This document shows, one piece after another, positions 11,520-22,619 of a DNA stretch of 64,000 nucleotides (position 1 is its first letter; every line of letters starts with the position of its first letter). The notes beneath the pieces were generated by a model that worked only from the letters and a program-made list of their open reading frames with translations, ran no database searches and was not told the origin of the DNA. A program made the position numbers and the translations under genes. The stretch spans positions 21,964,075-22,028,074 of the forward strand of contig CM040758.1 of NCBI GenBank assembly GCA_022829145.1, written 5' to 3'. The DNA is from Albula goreensis (lineage: Eukaryota > Chordata > Actinopteri > Albuliformes > Albulidae).

Positions 11520-12540
11520 TTCTGCAAATTAAGTCTGTTTGTTGTGGCTGACGGTGGGGGAACTCAACAGGGAGCCCATGTAGGCGGTGAGAAAATATTT
11601 GGATGGCGGCCGATGTACTTAAATGTACTTGATGTTCTCTGTCATTGGTGACATTAAACAAAGCTTTTTTTGATTCCAAATGAGGCATAGGAGCCCACGC
11701 TAATCTTTATTTCTGCGGCTCATGGTTGCCACCAGAACCGTGCGGTTTGGTACGCCGTATTCGCTTCAACTAACCAAAACAGAGGCCTTGCAACAGAGAT
11801 GGTAGTCTAGAAGCAGATATGCTCAAGTAGAGGCTGTCTATGTGAAATATGCAATTTCAGCACAGGGTCCCTCTGTATACGTTCATCCTGTCATCACCCT
11901 ACACAGAATGAACACGCTGTACACTGCAGCCATTCTCTACCAGGGCTCTAGGCATTCCTATTGGCGACCAGGAATGAAAGCAGTGATATTTTCCTCGGGC
12001 TTTCAGCCAAAAAGGCAATTACACACAGGGCTTCAAAAAAAAAAAAAGACAGCCAATTTCCCTCGCCAGGCTTTTTTTTTTTTTGTCTCAGTAGTCAGGA
12101 ATTATTGCCAGCGGAATTTATCAAAGTGCTGGGCTAGTAACAGCAGTGGTGGCCTGCCTGCAGGGAATGCTGGTGGCCCGGGTTCAGGCCCCTGTCAGGA
12201 TATGCTTTTCGCCCCGCGTTACGGTACTGGCACAATCCAATGCCGTTGTATAGTGCCCGTCTGCTGCTGCGCAATACTTCCTTTGGGGAACATCCGCACA
12301 CACATCTTGGCTCTCACGCTCGGCGACAGGAAAGATAGCATGTACGATGATTCATGATGGAGTAAACTTGAACGCATCATTAAAAGCATTTCCCTCACTA
12401 ATGCCTGGCAATGCATCTCAGGACTCGGGGCTTCATTAGCGGCGCGACGTGCGCGGCTCCGCGTGCCGTGTGTCCGCGTGATGTATTACCGGGGAGTGAT
12501 CGAGCGGCTCCAAGCTGGCGAACAAAAAAGGATCCTGCGA
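11520..12540. promoter_or_regulatory. candidate regulatory cluster with CpG-dense patch at 12420-12535
   Basis: This is the most GC- and CpG-rich stretch of the intergenic interval. About 18 CpG dinucleotides fall within roughly 115 bp at 12420-12535 (GCGGCGCGACGTGCGCGG-type sequence), in a window otherwise poor in CpG. The upstream part carries facing A13 (12035-12047) and T13 (12072-12084) tracts. An open frame of 171 codons (11842-12357, plus strand) reads through both homopolymers as poly-Lys and poly-Phe and is probably chance. The patch may be a conserved enhancer or an orphan CpG-island promoter; no transcript evidence is available. Confidence 0.4.
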
Positions 12541-12867
12541 GTAATGACTTATGGGACAACAGAATTTGTGTGATAGGGATGTTAAAATATAAGATTTAAT
12601 TGCTAAATTATGCATAAAGCCAATGATACTTTTGGCCCTAAATGGCTTTCAAATAACTACTTGTGTTTATATTAATAGGCTGTGACACAGCATTTAATAT
12701 TCATTACCTCGTAAAAAATGTCCTTTTTTCTGGGAAGCGATTTTTAAAATGTGCCATACATAGCGTGTACTGGACCAATGAGTTCCTCTTTTCTCACAAG
12801 CAGATAAATGATCTGTGTATCCAGTGTAAGGTGCTGAATGGGTGATACACATGTGCATCATCAATAA

Positions 12868-12889
12868 ACAAATATATATATATATATAT
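12868..12889. repeat. (TA)n microsatellite
   Basis: A short AT dinucleotide tract of about 20 bp. A second tract of similar size is at 19335-19350. Confidence 0.9.
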
Positions 12890-13152
12890 TTTACTTACAC
12901 AACTTAATGGAGGAAATCAGCTTCATTGATATTAAGGACAGATTTGTTGTTGTGTGTATAAATATTTATCATTATGCCTAAGGGGCCACTTAGTTAATAT
13001 GGCTTGAAATTGAGATGATTACCCTCTACAGAAATAGGTCAGAGGAAGAACATGAGTCTCTGCCTATAGGCCTGCAAGAGCACATCTATCTCCACCCACA
13101 CCTTCCAATTCCATAGTAACCAAATCATTTTAAAATTAGACATGATGATATG

Positions 13153-13173
13153 TCTGTGTGTGTGTGTGTGTGG

Positions 13174-13209
<36 letters not shown>

Positions 13210-13269
13210 GTCTGTGTATATGTATGATGGTTGTGTGTGTGTGTGTGTGGATGTGGGTGTGCGTGTATG

Positions 13270-13350
<81 letters not shown>

Positions 13351-13500
13351 ATATGATGGTTTTGTGTGTGTGTGTGTGTGTGGTGTGTGTGTGTGCATGT
13401 GTGTGTGTGTGTGTGTGCATGTATGTTCTTGTGTGTGTGTGTGTGTGTGTGTGTGCGTGCGTGCGTGTGTGTGTGTGTGTGTGTGTGTGGATGTGGGTGT
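13153..13500. repeat. compound (TG)n / TATG / TGCG repeat array
   Basis: About 350 bp of TG-rich repeat with blocks of TGCG, TATG and TCTG. Two larger units recur inside it: GTATATRTATGATGGTT-type sequence at about 13217-13233 and 13345-13361, and TGTGGATGTGGGTGT at about 13246-13260 and 13486-13500. This points to internal duplication of 130-240 bp. All overlapping long Cys/Val or His/Thr open frames (up to 212 codons) are products of the repeat. Confidence 0.95.
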
Positions 13501-13504
13501 ATGC

Positions 13505-15285
13505 ATTTGTTCTCTTGTTTGTGTTTTGAATTGTAAACAGCGCTGAGGGTAAGGGGCCTGCACTGACTGGCGGGCTCCCAGATTGTCTCTCTGCCTTTCG
13601 TCAAATGTATGCTGGGATAGGCCAGATTGGACAAGGTGGGTGATTATGGATTGACTGATAGATGGATGACAAGTCAAGGTTTTAATCTATGAACACCATT
13701 TCAGCGAGATCCTAACTTCAAGAAAATGGGCCAAAGTAATGTTAATATCAGGCCGTTATGGTATTTAAACCATGCTGGGAACCTACAAGGGGAGTTTGTC
13801 AAACATTTTATGTGACCATTTAACATATAATGAACATTTCCTTGAAAGGAAGCTCGTGTGTGCCAAAGGATGTGCTAGCAAAGCAGCACCTCAGATCAAA
13901 ATGCCCTCAGTGAGGATTTTGTTTTCCATTCACTGTTTTTGACAAGGTTGCGGTTTCTGTATCTCTGTCTGTTTCACGGAGAGTGGCGACTGACGTAACC
14001 TGAGGTCTGAAACTCGAGATGAATTCTATCATCGGAATGTTAAGCCTGGCCTTTTGTGGTGTGGCTCAGAAGCTGGAAGCTGACCAAAAAAATATCTCAG
14101 CTGCTTTGCTGCTCGTAATAACCAAATGTACAAATTTTACGGTTACAAATATTAACCAAGTGAAATGGGTAGTGCTGAGTGCTGCTGAGCTCAAGGTCTT
14201 GATTCAAAATAGTAACCATTACGGTTCAAACCGCAGTCATTCAAGGTGGACCACAGAGTCATTCAAGGTTGACTTAAAACTGGGTATGGAATTGCATAAA
14301 CTGAGCTTTACCTGACTTATCGCACAATAGCCAATACGACCAGACAGGTCTTTATCAGCTCCTTCTCCAGCCCTTCTGCTTCATTTTCCACACAGATCAG
14401 ATAGTGGAGTATGCCAGTTAAAAGTTATGATGGCTGGCTGCAGGAGTTTTGGAGGCTGCTATCCCAAATTTGCAGAGTATGTGGCAATGACGGAATGGGC
14501 TTACATTTCATATTGTGTAACAAGAAAAAAAAAACTCACAGATAAAATGTTTCTCTAAAAACAAGCTGTGGTTAAAGCTCAAAGGAAGCAAATGCACATT
14601 GTGATTAGATTGAATCTGGAGAGTAAAGTCCTTAGGGGCAGTTGAAAATCCCCGGTAATGATAAACCGCCCTGTGTCTCAGCATATTAAATTTACGAGTA
14701 CTTGTCAAACACTGAGTGGGCAGGACAAGGACTAAGAACGAAGAAAAGATTTAATCCAGATTTCTATAAGATAAAGAGGGAGGAAAAGTGAGAGGGAGAA
14801 GTACGCTTGGTCATGCAGCTCTGGATTTTACTCAGAATGATTTCTGCCACTCTCTAAGGTAGAGTGCAAGATCAAAAGCTACGAGGATGGGCAATGATAC
14901 ACCTCTTGTCTTGCATCGCTAATGGAAAATATGGTACAGTGGGTGCCATCTATTCCTACAGAAGAGGATGATCAGCGAATGACAACACTTACACATGGGT
15001 AAGAGGGGCAAATTTCAATGACACCAAAAGGCATAGTCGCAGCCATTTTAATGGGTCCTATCAACATTTTTTCAAGTGAGTAACGAGACTGAAGAGCAAT
15101 ACAGTCAAGCTGGTGACATCTGGTTGGAGGTACACTGCCTCTACACCCTTGGCAGTGACTGGAAAAGACATTATATTCTCAGACCAAGTGGAAAAAGAAG
15201 ATGGGATGAGATTAGAAAATAAGTGCAGGCCTTGAGTGCTAGCGCTCTTTTACAACGAAAAGCCACTTCCAATGGTTAAAATCTC
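13505..15285. other. intergenic, no gene
   Basis: No coding family is recognised, including the 98-codon open frame at 14019-14315. A 12-bp sequence, GTCATTCAAGGT, is repeated at 14236-14247 and 14258-14269. The rest is mixed-composition single-copy-looking sequence. Confidence 0.4.
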
Positions 15286-15289
15286 AACC

Positions 15290-15425
15290 ACATACATTTT
15301 CTTATGTACAGTATGTGTCGAAAAGCAGCAATACTTGTACAAATGTACAGCAGTACCCTTCCAGGGGATCAAACACACCACCGTATTAGGCCAGTCCCTT
15401 AACCATTACGCTACACCTCTCTGGT
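15290..15425 (-). repeat. tRNA-derived SINE fragment
   Basis: On the minus strand the head reads GTGTAGCGTAATGGTTAAGG (A box), then a 27-bp linker and GTTTGATCCCC (B box), followed by GGGTACTGCTGTAC. This is the tRNA-related promoter of the same fish SINE type seen at 2.4, 19.9 and 34.7 kb. The body is truncated. Confidence 0.7.
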
Positions 15426-15429
15426 AATT

Positions 15430-15975
15430 CATGGTAACAAGTAGTTACCATTGTTTTTGCTGTATTGTTCTGCTCTTTGTAAAACTCACTGCCATGCACT
15501 AGCAATCCATGAAAAGGGAGTTTTTTATTTTTTTATTTTGCCAATATCTTGACTGCTTGTGAATGTTTAAATTCCCTGGAGTGGAGCTTGCATTTAAAAT
15601 AGCCATTGATTGAACGATTTTCCTCAGAATCAGGTGAAATACATCACATCTACATACCCTTCTTCTTCTGCAAAGGGGAATTGGCTCACTTGGCCCATCC
15701 GTTCAATGTCCATATGGGTACTATAATAATGCCACCTAAATAGCACATAGCATTAGTGTTTGAGTTAAGAGGTGGTCTGAACAGATGAAAACAACAGCAT
15801 ATTACCTGCTATGTTTTATTGCCTGAACCACTATCATGTTGCCCCACGTACCTTGTAGCCTTCATTGCAGACCATGAAACTAGCACACCTGGGGGAGGTG
15901 AGAAATATTACATTTCTAATAGGCAAAAGGAGCAGTTCCTTTGTGCCTCAGGTGTGTTTGCAGGTGGCAGATCCC
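15430..15975. other. intergenic, nothing recognised
   Basis: AT-rich sequence with T-rich runs near 15521-15538. No gene or defined repeat is seen. Confidence 0.4.
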
Positions 15976-15979
15976 AAAC

Positions 15980-16345
15980 CCTTACATCGTCACTACCATC
16001 TCCAAACGTTAGCATCAGCGGCTAATTCACACGCTCTCCTCCCTCCGTATCTCCACAGCGAATGGGGTGTCTGTGTAACCCGCTAGAAGAGTGGCCAAGG
16101 CTGGGGCCGTGTGAGGGAGCCTTGCGGTAAGCTCCCTCCCCTCCTCCAGAACCCAAAAAACAGATGCAATGCCGCAGGGACGGGCCCCTCTGCCGTAATG
16201 CGAACGCACACAAACAACAGCAGGACTGTCACTTTTGTGCTTTTGTGATGGACAGCACCTTCCTATGCAGACGGCGACTCGCGCATTGTTCATTCTCCCT
16301 CAGCCTGGCACAAAATGCTGTAAAAGAGCAGGGACAGAGTTTTGA
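15980..16345. promoter_or_regulatory. candidate conserved non-coding element, GC-richer
   Basis: Locally raised GC and CpG content with no low-complexity sequence. Short open frames occur on both strands (62-88 codons), none with a known domain. A CTCCACAG acceptor-like site at about 16053-16060 was considered, but the following sequence is not a convincing exon. Regulatory function is inferred. Confidence 0.3.
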
Positions 16346-16470
16346 GTTTTGATACACTTTTTTATTTTCTTTTTTTTGGCTGTGACAGCCCCTTCCCTGT
16401 GTGCCGTGTACCCAGAACAGCCCTAAAAGGCAATGGCATGTGCTTCATGTGGACAGACTGGGGCTTGCAT

Positions 16471-16487
16471 GGGGAGGGGGGGGGGGG
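16471..16487. repeat. G-rich homopolymer tract
   Basis: G4-A-G12 on the plus strand. It is length-unstable and a possible quadruplex former. Confidence 0.9.
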
Positions 16488-16699
16488 TTGTATGTAGCTC
16501 AGCTGTCTGTCTTTCATGGCTTATAGCTGATGGGAAGTGTCAGTGTGAAGGACGTTTACAGCCTGTTGCTTTTGGATGCAGCAGACTCCATTGGTCAGCT
16601 GTGAACAGTTTACACCATACGCAACATGGAGCATTACTTCCAGAGCATGTATGCTTTTGGTTTAGTTTTCCATCTTAAAAAAAAAATAAAAATTTGGCA

Positions 16700-18180
16700 C
16701 CTAAATGCCAATTACCACATACAGCCAAACTAAATACAGACTTTCTTTTCTTCAAGCAAATTTGTCTTTTGCTCGTATTTTTAAAACAATTTTCTGTGTT
16801 TTAGTAAAGCATTTCAATATGTTGTGTGCATGTGTATGAAAGCAGTTAAACATCTGTTTCTTTAGACGTCAGCTCAATACAGTTAATATTGAAAAATTGA
16901 TAAGAATCACTGCCATTTCATTTTCAGGGTTAATTATTTCAATGTGAAATGCAACAGACATATTGGTTAGACATCTGGTGTATACACTGCCATTAATTTA
17001 ATAAATACATAAAATTCTGTAAATTAACAGCTAAAAAATGGTTATTAAGAGGACCTATCAACACAGTTTAGAATTCACAGTTCTGTCAGTGTTGGTAGAG
17101 GAATTTACACAAAAGCATTTCCTTATTTCATTTCAACATAAATTGAAGTTTATTTGAAGATTTAAATCAACACAATGCTTGAAAATACTATGGATGGTCA
17201 AGAGGCTTACAATCTGCACTGCTTATTTGTAATTAAGGACAACAATTTTGCTATAAAGCACAAACACACCGGCTTACTGACCCTAGCAGGGCAGCGAGTG
17301 GTGTTGGAAGGGTAATTACCAGAGAAGACAAAATGTGTTTCAAATCAATTTCTTAGCCTCATTTCACTGTAAATTTAAATTCTCCATAAGTATTGTGTGA
17401 AAATAAAGCAAGCATAGTGACCATGGTGTCCTTGTTTTTCTTGCTTGAGTAATTAAAACAAATAGATTGTTTTAATTCTCCGAATATGGTAACATGAACA
17501 AGGGAGACTGTTGAGTTCAAGCCCACAGTGGGATTCACCTTGTATACTCTATAGAAAAATGCTTACTGTGGTGATAGGGTAAATATTTATTATCAGAATA
17601 AAAGTATGATTTATTTTCATTTATCATTTTGTAAAATCAATCCATTAACACTGAAATAAAGGAATGTAGGGATATTATTTTTTGTCATTTTGTCAGCTTT
17701 TGCTCTCAGTATTCCCACAGTAATTATGTTACATTATTAGCTGGTGATAAGAGGACTATTGAAGCATTTATTATCAAAAAATGTAAATCTGAAAGACAAT
17801 TCATAGCATTGTCAAACATTTACATTGCAGATACACTGGGAAAAAGTCTCACTTAGCAACACGATGTAATGCAATCAACGTAACAATAATTTCTGCACCA
17901 AGACAAGACCATAAACACAGCTGTGTTATGAAGGTTTGCCATTACTATCTATTATTCAAGTCATTATCTGTTGCTTGTGCTATTTCCTCTAACCTAGACA
18001 TCTGAAGACTGCTTGTTCAGTCCAGCAGCTGAGAAATACAGCTAAACACGTCTGATAGACCACGCCTATTAGCTGCGGCAGTCTTTGCATGTATGTACAC
18101 ACACATCACAGTCTATAAGCATGAACGGTTTGACAAGGTGTATTATCTCTATATGGGCTCCAGTGAGCTAATTAAGCAGA
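16700..18180. other. AT-rich intergenic, no gene
   Basis: Long AT-rich sequence with numerous TAAT/ATTA words and no open frame of note. No repeat family is recognised. Confidence 0.4.
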
Positions 18181-18295
18181 AAACCTGGTAAACACCCCTC
18201 TGCCTGCTATACTGCAGCATTCTGCCAGCTGGCATTAATCAGAATTGCGGTGGAATCTAAAGGTGTTGTTTTTTGAGTTGCTGTAGAGGAGCACC

Positions 18296-18318
18296 TTCCG
18301 GATCTTCCGGATCTTCCG
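18296..18318 (-). promoter_or_regulatory. triple tandem ETS-type motif
   Basis: A 9-bp unit, TTCCGGATC, is repeated 2.6 times. On the minus strand this gives three evenly spaced CGGAAG cores, two of them full CCGGAAG, which is the consensus of ETS-family transcription factors. The 9-bp spacing places the sites slightly less than one helical turn apart. The motif is seen directly; binding is inference. Confidence 0.45.
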
Positions 18319-18319
18319 T

Positions 18320-19620
18320 AGTGCCGATGTGGCTTGGGATTCAGATGGCCCGGAGACAGGACCACCTCTTTAATGAAGACATTCCTCAGTGCCAGCAGCT
18401 TTATTATGCACGTAATGAAGTGTTGCAATCATATTTCAACATGCTTAACTTCTGAGTGAACCCACCCACTGCAAATCAGACTGGAGGCCTGTGAATTCCG
18501 GGCTCCTTTCCGTAATGTTTGTGCTGTCAGCAGTGCTCAGGTTGTCCATGGCATCTACACTATACAATGCTACGATTAAATTAATTTTCTCTTCTGAGCC
18601 TCTCATCGCAATATCAAAAGAGAAACATTGTCATACTTTATCTGCATTTTTACTTAGTTTCTACTAATATCAAAATGTCCTCATAATTCCATCAAATGGC
18701 TGCTATTGATGTCTCACTCTTTGGCTAGCAATGGTGTTCAACCTATGATCTGCGTTGTTTCAGAATTTGTGTTTGGTGACTGTGTTCTTTGGCCTATAAT
18801 TCAGATGAAATCTAGCCAGTCATGAACACATCACAATAACAACCGGCGATGATAGATTAGATAAAGAGAGACCAAACAGAAAGAGCAAAACCTCTTTTCA
18901 CACTAACTGATCTGGAATACAGTGAGAATGAGAACAGTAGGATAAACAACAACAGCAAGCTGTTCTTAAACAAAGGTGTGCTATGCTGATGAAACGTATA
19001 TAGATGGATCTAATTTACTTGGCTCAAATAAATTTTCCACATATTAATATTTCGTATTTGTTTTATCGCCATTATAAATTCCCATAGGCATTGGAGCGAT
19101 ACATTCTGAGCCATCTCAGTGTGTTCTGAGTGAAATTACTCTTTTCAGCTGTGGTGTGTCAGATTTCTAACATTACTTTATGACTCATCAAGCATAACAC
19201 ACAAAATGATGGCCTCTGTGGTAAAGACAGTCCATCACACTTTGTTGTCCTTGCAACGTGAAAATGTTTGAACTTTTCCCACTACATGTATGTAATCATT
19301 CAAACCTACAGTCAAGTCATATTTTAGCATAACGTATATATATATATATAGTGCTATGTAGAATGATATACCTTTCTGAGACTATGATCAAGATAAAGTT
19401 CAGTAATGTATGACGAAATTCATATTCTGGCAGTGCAGCTGCCTGTGATATTTACCTCACGTAAGTAATACCTCTGTTGTAAAAACATCAGAATCGATAA
19501 CAAGAGCTGTGTGCAGGTGCAATTTTTACCTTGTTTACCGTGCATTTAACTTGTATGTGTAATTATTTCATTTTGCATTCACCCTGTTTTTTTTTTTGTA
19601 ACAGCAGCACACTGCAAACA
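18320..19620. other. intergenic, nothing recognised
   Basis: Mixed AT-rich sequence. A short (TA)n tract is at 19335-19350 and a T10 run near 19587-19597. No gene is seen. Confidence 0.4.
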
Positions 19621-19639
19621 CATCTTTGATTTCAAGCTG

Positions 19640-19860
19640 ATAACACAGCAGCGGGGAGGAGAGACGTGAGGAGGAGAGGGACTGAGGAAAGCCCTAATTA
19701 CCCAGAACGCACTCTGCTGGGGAGCGCATGGGTAATGAGACCACACCTGACACCTGTCTGCCTCAGAGCTGAGATACGAGGCCTGTCTGTGTGAGGAGAC
19801 TGTATCATTTACAAAACTGCCTGTGCTCAGCTACTCATTCCCATACACCCTTTGTTCTTT
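19640..19860. promoter_or_regulatory. candidate enhancer-like element with paired E-boxes
   Basis: A compact GC-richer stretch. It contains a TAATTA homeodomain core at 19695-19700, GGTAATGAG at about 19731, and two CACCTG E-boxes one base apart at 19744-19749 and 19751-19756. CACCTG is the target of ZEB, SNAI and several bHLH factors. Function is inferred from motif density only. Confidence 0.35.
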
Positions 19861-19899
19861 TGGATGTAAGCAATGAGCACAAGCAGAGGTGCCACTGTG

Positions 19900-20085
19900 G
19901 GATATGTATCCACTGAACGTGACAAAATGTATCCGGAAGGGGATGGGATCAAATCCCAGGTACAATAGTGCTGTTGTGCCCTTGAGCAAGGGAACCTGAT
20001 TGAAATTGCCTGAGGAAATACCTAGCAGAAAATTTGGAATATCTGAGAGTTATGTAGGCTGGCTGAATCACAGCACACCTTGACA
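19900..20085 (+). repeat. tRNA-derived SINE, 5'-degraded
   Basis: The plus strand carries a B-box-like GGGATCAAATCCC and then GTGCTGTTGTGCCCTTGAGC, GGAACCTGATTGAAATTGCC and GAGGAAATACC. This is the conserved order of a widespread teleost tRNA-SINE (B box, then TTGAGCAAGG, then ATTGCCTCAGTAAAT). The A-box side is poorly preserved. The 3' limit is approximate. Confidence 0.7.
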
Positions 20086-20214
20086 TAGGTAAGTAATTAC
20101 TTTATGAAATTAAGTATTAGTGGGTAATGCAGCTCAAATATAAATGAATATTAATAATTATCTCCCACATTGCAAGTCTCTCATTTTTAATTGCAATTTA
20201 GCTAACTATTGTCC

Positions 20215-20560
20215 ATTTGCATCTGTTGAGGAGGTTTAGACTTTGCAGAAGGTTGAATGTCCAGCACAACAATGACTGCAAACACATCTCACAAGCAACG
20301 AAGAAATAGCTGATTAACATGGAATTCAATGTGTTACACCCGCTATCTCAGTCGCTGGACTGTAGACCTAATGAAAACTTGTGATCTGACATAGAGAGGA
20401 CAGCCTGTCAGCTCAGCACTAAGGACATCCTGATGTGTCCTATAACCTTATTAAACATCATAGGAAGATATTAAATATCATTAGATATCGCAGAGCAATA
20501 TAAGAAGAGGCTCGTGCCATTATCCTTCAGATGGAGGTTGACCTATTATTAAAAACTAAG
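20215..20560 (+). pseudogene. second Tc1-like transposase fossil (C-terminal third)
   Basis: From 20257 one plus-strand frame reads QHNNDCKHISQATKK, a stop, then LINMEFNVLHPLSQS and LDCRPNENL. It aligns in one frame over more than 50 residues with the Tc1 consensus QHDNDPKHTSKATKEWL...VLEWPSQSPDLNPIENLW. This covers the region of the second catalytic Asp (N-N-D here) and the DLNPIE block, where D-L-N-P-I-E has decayed to D-C-R-P-N-E. The N-terminal two-thirds are not recognisable, so this is a truncated fossil. It differs in sequence subtype from the copy at 8.9-9.5 kb. Confidence 0.85.
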
Positions 20561-20689
20561 GTGCTAATAATTTCACACCATGATTTGATTAAAACATATA
20601 ACACATTGATTAATTTTTGATAAATTAACAACAACTGTATCCAAATAAACTTACAGTTTCCCCACGTCTCTGCATAAAATATAGCTAAT

Positions 20690-21230
20690 TGTCTATGTTG
20701 TCAAATCATCATATTTTCTCCAGCTGAGACGCTGAAGTTGTAGACTGCCAAATGCCCCAGATCCATTCTGGAACCCAGGTCCTTGGAAGCACACAGCGCT
20801 AACCAGCGATTCACAGGGAGAAGGGAACAGCCTGGGATGACGTTTAAGACGAGTGTGTGGCTGTCAGTGCTGCAGACGGCTGCCAGATGGCTGACCCATG
20901 CTCTGGGTCCACCGGGCCTAACGGCCAGACCTGCCACCTCAACTCCCTCCACTCCTCACACACTCTCTTCTGCCACACGAGACGGAGAACCCCTCCCTCC
21001 TGCAGGCACACTGCTGTCAGACCTCCGCACATCTCCTCCACAGAGTCCCTGCATTTTACCCCTCAGCGTAAAGCAGGAGACTCAACAGCTTACCAACTAT
21101 GCTTTCCTTCTCGCTCAGCAGCTGGTGACCACTATGGCCAGCATGCATGGTCCTCCTCATTGTAAGAGGCAGTATGCAAGCTTGTGGTATCTGAATGTTG
21201 TCTTGGGTTTGAGGTACCTTTGAATGCAGA
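20690..21230. other. mixed-composition stretch with unassigned 146-codon open frame
   Basis: GC-richer than its flanks. A plus-strand open frame at 20783-21223 (146 codons) and overlapping frames on both strands show Pro/Ser/Thr-rich low-information sequence and no domain. I do not consider it a gene without transcript or conservation support. It may be a non-coding element. Confidence 0.25.
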
Positions 21231-22242
21231 CAATTTTCCAGTTTTATTATGTTACAAGTAGTATACATGTCAATCATACGCAAATAAAACATGAGTTTGG
21301 TTAGCAATGTGCATCCTTTCCATCATATACTAGTCATAATTTATGTTTAACCTTATATAACCTCATTTATGAAATTACTATGGGAAAAATAGGCAGGGAT
21401 GACTGAGCTGTTTCTGTATTCAAAACACATTTTTGTCTTGGAGCATAATCAAAGTACAGGGGACATAAACTCAGGTATATTCTATGGAAAGGGTGTCTTT
21501 CAGATTCCACCCTCAATTAATGTTCAATTAACTTGTATGGCTTAATTTAAATTACACATTCCTGATATATATCCAAAAATGTATTACTCTCCCTGAAACC
21601 TGGAGTGGGCACATTTGATCCTATAAATATATAAATGTTTTTGAAGGTTAGGCCACAAGTCAGACCTTATCGAGTGTCTCTTTTGTGGAGTAACAGCAAA
21701 ATACTGGTTGTGTTTGATAATGACTTTGGCTCAGTCGCACAGCTTTTGAAGAAGGGCCTTTTAGGTCCTGAATAGCTAGGTTAGTGTGCCCAGCCATTCA
21801 TCACTGCTATGTCTCAAATAGCCACAATATAACTGTCATAATGTCAGTGTAATACAATATTACATTCACACAATAATGAAAGCTCCTCTGTTTATCCTGA
21901 AGTTAACTAAAAAAAAAAGTGAAACGGTCTTCACTGCACAATTTGCTTGCCAAGTTCAAGGTCAAAGAAAATTAATCTTCTAACACCATTTTTTTTTTAT
22001 TCACAGGACATGTAATCAGATAGGAGCATTAGGGCAGCTCTTGCCTTGTGGCTGTTGTATTCATTGGCTCTTAAAATTCCACTCAGTATTATAGAAAAGT
22101 TTAACCCTATACAATGTTCTATTTAAAACACCCAGGTCCATTTCAGTTTAGTTCCTGACACTGGGGAGGGGATGTCTTCTGACATCATGCAAAACCCTTG
22201 GGATCCTGCCATAATGTACATATGTCATTGTGCGTATATATA

Positions 22243-22617
22243 TGTAAAACACTGTAATTTGTGAAGGAACTGCAATGGTTTGAGCAATTTTGTAATTTGA
22301 CTTTCAGTGGCTTTCTACCTTTGCCTCAGAAAATGTGTAATTACATACTGTAACACCTGTCTCAGACAACTTCTGTCAATACTGTACATTTCTTGTTGCT
22401 GCATATATCCCTTTGGAACCTGAAGATACACATACCCATGCATAAACATTAACGTTTGCAGTTATATAATTTTATATTTTACAGCAACAAGGAAAGTACA
22501 GGACAGGTGTTACAGTATGTTACTATCAATTTTCTGTGGAAGAGATGGAAAGCCACAGAATGACAAAGACAAAATCGCTCAAACCACTGCAGTTCCATCA
22601 TGAGTTCCAGTGTTATG
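22243..22617. mobile_element. fold-back (long inverted repeat) MITE-like element
   Basis: The left arm (22266-22401) and right arm (22492-22596) are reverse complements over several blocks. GGAACTGCAATGGTTTGAGC pairs with GCTCAAACCACTGCAGTTCC. ACATACTGTAACACCTGTC pairs with GACAGGTGTTACAGTATGT. CTGTACATTTCTTGTTGCTG pairs with CAGCAACAAGGAAAGTACAG. Outer AACACTG/CAGTGTT words extend the pairing to about 22248 and 22614. The loop is about 90 bp and AT-rich. This is the structure of a fold-back MITE or a hairpin transcript source. No superfamily was assigned and target-site duplications were not resolved. Confidence 0.75.
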
Positions 22618-22619
22618 AT

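Noticed and set aside
11842-12357. 171-codon frame on the plus strand
   Set aside because: It passes through A13 and T13 homopolymers as poly-Lys and poly-Phe and has no recognisable domain. It is probably chance in a non-coding element.
13039-13677. 212-, 169-, 134- and 123-codon frames rich in His/Thr or Cys/Val
   Set aside because: They are translations of the (TG)n/(CA)n array.
16053-16290. Possible exon after a CTCCACAG acceptor-like site
   Set aside because: The following sequence has early stops in all plus-strand frames and no plausible donor. The minus-strand frame has no domain.
20783-21223. 146-codon Pro/Ser/Thr-rich frame
   Set aside because: Other frames on both strands are also open here because of the composition. 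No family signature was found.
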